A stretch of DNA of 34,340 bases from Flavobacteriaceae bacterium (GTDB taxonomy: Bacteria > Bacteroidota > Bacteroidia > Flavobacteriales > Flavobacteriaceae). Made by a program: the position numbers and the translations under genes. Shown in pieces: positions 33,533 through 34,340 of the stretch (positions are counted from its first letter, which is position 1; each line of letters starts with the position of its first letter). The stretch covers positions 1 to 34,340 of the forward strand of contig JABISF010000028.1 of assembly GCA_018699935.1 (NCBI GenBank), given 5' to 3'. Below the pieces are notes generated by a model, which was not told where the DNA came from, did no database searches, and worked only from the letters and a program-made list of their open reading frames with translations.

Positions 33533-34340
33533 GGAAATTGGTTACTAAAATTTTTAAAAACAACTTCCCCCTTACCTTCCTAATTGCATGGCTGCTTTCA
33601 TGCGGTGCGCTCCTTGCACAAGGGTTTACTGATATTTCAAAAGAAGCCGGATTGGAACACTATTTTGAAGTCTATGAGGGGATGTTTGGGGGGGGTGTTG
33701 CCGTCTTGGATTTCAATAATGACGGCTTTGAAGATTTGTATTTAACCGGGGGTATGCAACCCGATCAACTCCTGTTGAACCAAGGTGATGGTAGCTTTGA
33801 AGACCAACTTGAAAAAGCAGGGATGCTAAAGGTTTTGGACTTTGTCACCCAAGGCGTAGCTGCAGCTGACTTCAACCGTGATGGCTTTAAAGACCTTTTT
33901 ATAACCACCATTACCCTTAAAAATAAAAAGCAAAAAATTCCTCGTGCTCAGAATCTCATTTTCATCAATCAAGGCGATGGCACTTTTGTGGAGGAAAGCG
34001 TTGCTTTTGGGTTAGATCAAACGAGCTCTTTTAGTACGGGAGTTGCTGTGGGTGATGTCAATAGGGATGGATATCCAGATGTTTATGTGGGGAATTATTT
34101 TACCGACTATGATGGCGGTCTCAAAGAAATCAGCGATGCGACCATCGTCAATGCCGGAAAAACCGCCAAAGGCTATCTCTATATCAACCGTAAGGGGAAA
34201 AAATTGGTGGAATCTTATGAAGATTACGGACTCAATCACCGAGGCTTTAGTTTTGGAGGTGTATTCACAGATTTTGATAACGATCACGATATGGATTTGA
34301 TCGTTAATAACGATTTTGGATATAAAGCAAAACCGAGCTA
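33520..34340 (+). CDS. Second FG-GAP/VCBS-repeat (CRTAC1-like) secreted protein, 3' end outside window
   Basis: An open frame from ATG 33520 runs to the window edge without a stop (273 complete codons). It starts inside the last 13 bases of the haloperoxidase gene, so the two are co-transcribed. Signal peptide: NNFPLTFLIAWLLSCG then ALLAQ. The mature part begins FTDISKEAGLEHYF, the typical opening of CRTAC1-type proteins (compare VKHLAQKSGITF in the gene at 28869), and shows four calcium-loop repeats so far: DFNNDGFED, DFNRDGFKD, DVNRDGYPD and DFDNDHDMD. The C-terminal half, including any ASPIC/UnbV domain, is not in view. Confidence 0.88.
   Translation, partial: MEKIGKLVTKIFKNNFPLTFLIAWLLSCGALLAQGFTDISKEAGLEHYFEVYEGMFGGGVAVLDFNNDGFEDLYLTGGMQPDQLLLNQGDGSFEDQLEKAGMLKVLDFVTQGVAAADFNRDGFKDLFITTITLKNKKQKIPRAQNLIFINQGDGTFVEESVAFGLDQTSSFSTGVAVGDVNRDGYPDVYVGNYFTDYDGGLKEISDATIVNAGKTAKGYLYINRKGKKLVESYEDYGLNHRGFSFGGVFTDFDNDHDMDLIVNNDFGYKAKPS

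Noticed and set aside
1-34340. CRISPR arrays, tRNA or rRNA genes, prophage or integrase genes
   Set aside because: No regularly spaced repeats, cloverleaf sequences, rRNA-like stretches or phage/recombinase motifs were found on reading the window.

Overview
The window looks like chromosomal DNA of an aerobic member of the Bacteroidota, most likely a flavobacterium. The evidence is a SusC/SusD outer-membrane pair, several secreted proteins with Bacteroidota-style lipoprotein signals, A-rich leaders in place of Shine-Dalgarno sites, and TAnnTTTG promoter boxes upstream of several genes. No sequence search was possible, so names rest on motifs, length and gene order.

Layout. (1) 1-3072, plus strand: a tight run of overlapping genes, with the tail of a Sua5/YrdC-type tRNA threonylcarbamoylation enzyme, a CCA-type tRNA nucleotidyltransferase, heme A synthase and a pRiA4b-ORF3-like protein. 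A minus-strand gene of unknown function with kinase-like motifs converges on it. (2) 4198-9982: an ABC exporter pair, uvrB, a secreted protein with a carboxypeptidase-regulatory-like domain, and a small secreted protein whose 3' end looks frameshifted. (3) 10042-13661: a GH20 hexosaminidase lipoprotein and a NagX/HGSNAT-type membrane acyltransferase, probably for N-acetylhexosamine salvage. (4) 13668-16839: a terminator, a small heat-shock protein, sucC and lysA. (5) 16836-21015, minus strand: a four-gene operon of an FGE-fold protein lacking the catalytic cysteines, a Gfo/Idh/MocA oxidoreductase with a Tat-like leader, a TIM-barrel sugar isomerase/epimerase with a Tat-like leader, and a nitronate monooxygenase-like flavoprotein. 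(6) 21232-23706: a YyaL/DUF255 gene broken by a -1 frameshift at an A7 run, followed by a short remnant of a second susD gene that still carries its terminator. (7) 23707-34340: SusC, SusD, a terminator, then a tightly overlapping cassette of a large FG-GAP/VCBS-ASPIC protein, a vanadium-haloperoxidase/PAP2-type lipoprotein and a second FG-GAP protein that runs off the window.

The most unusual parts are regions 6 and 7. The susD remnant at 23379-23476, with its hairpin, is a diverged copy of the 3' end of the intact susD at 28669-28826. This suggests the locus once held two SusC/D systems. The adjacent YyaL gene has a slippery A_AAA_AAA, an immediate stop and a short hairpin, so decay, sequence error and programmed frameshifting all need to be weighed. 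The VCBS / haloperoxidase / VCBS cassette behind SusC/D looks like a secreted enzyme module without any polysaccharide-degrading enzyme in view.
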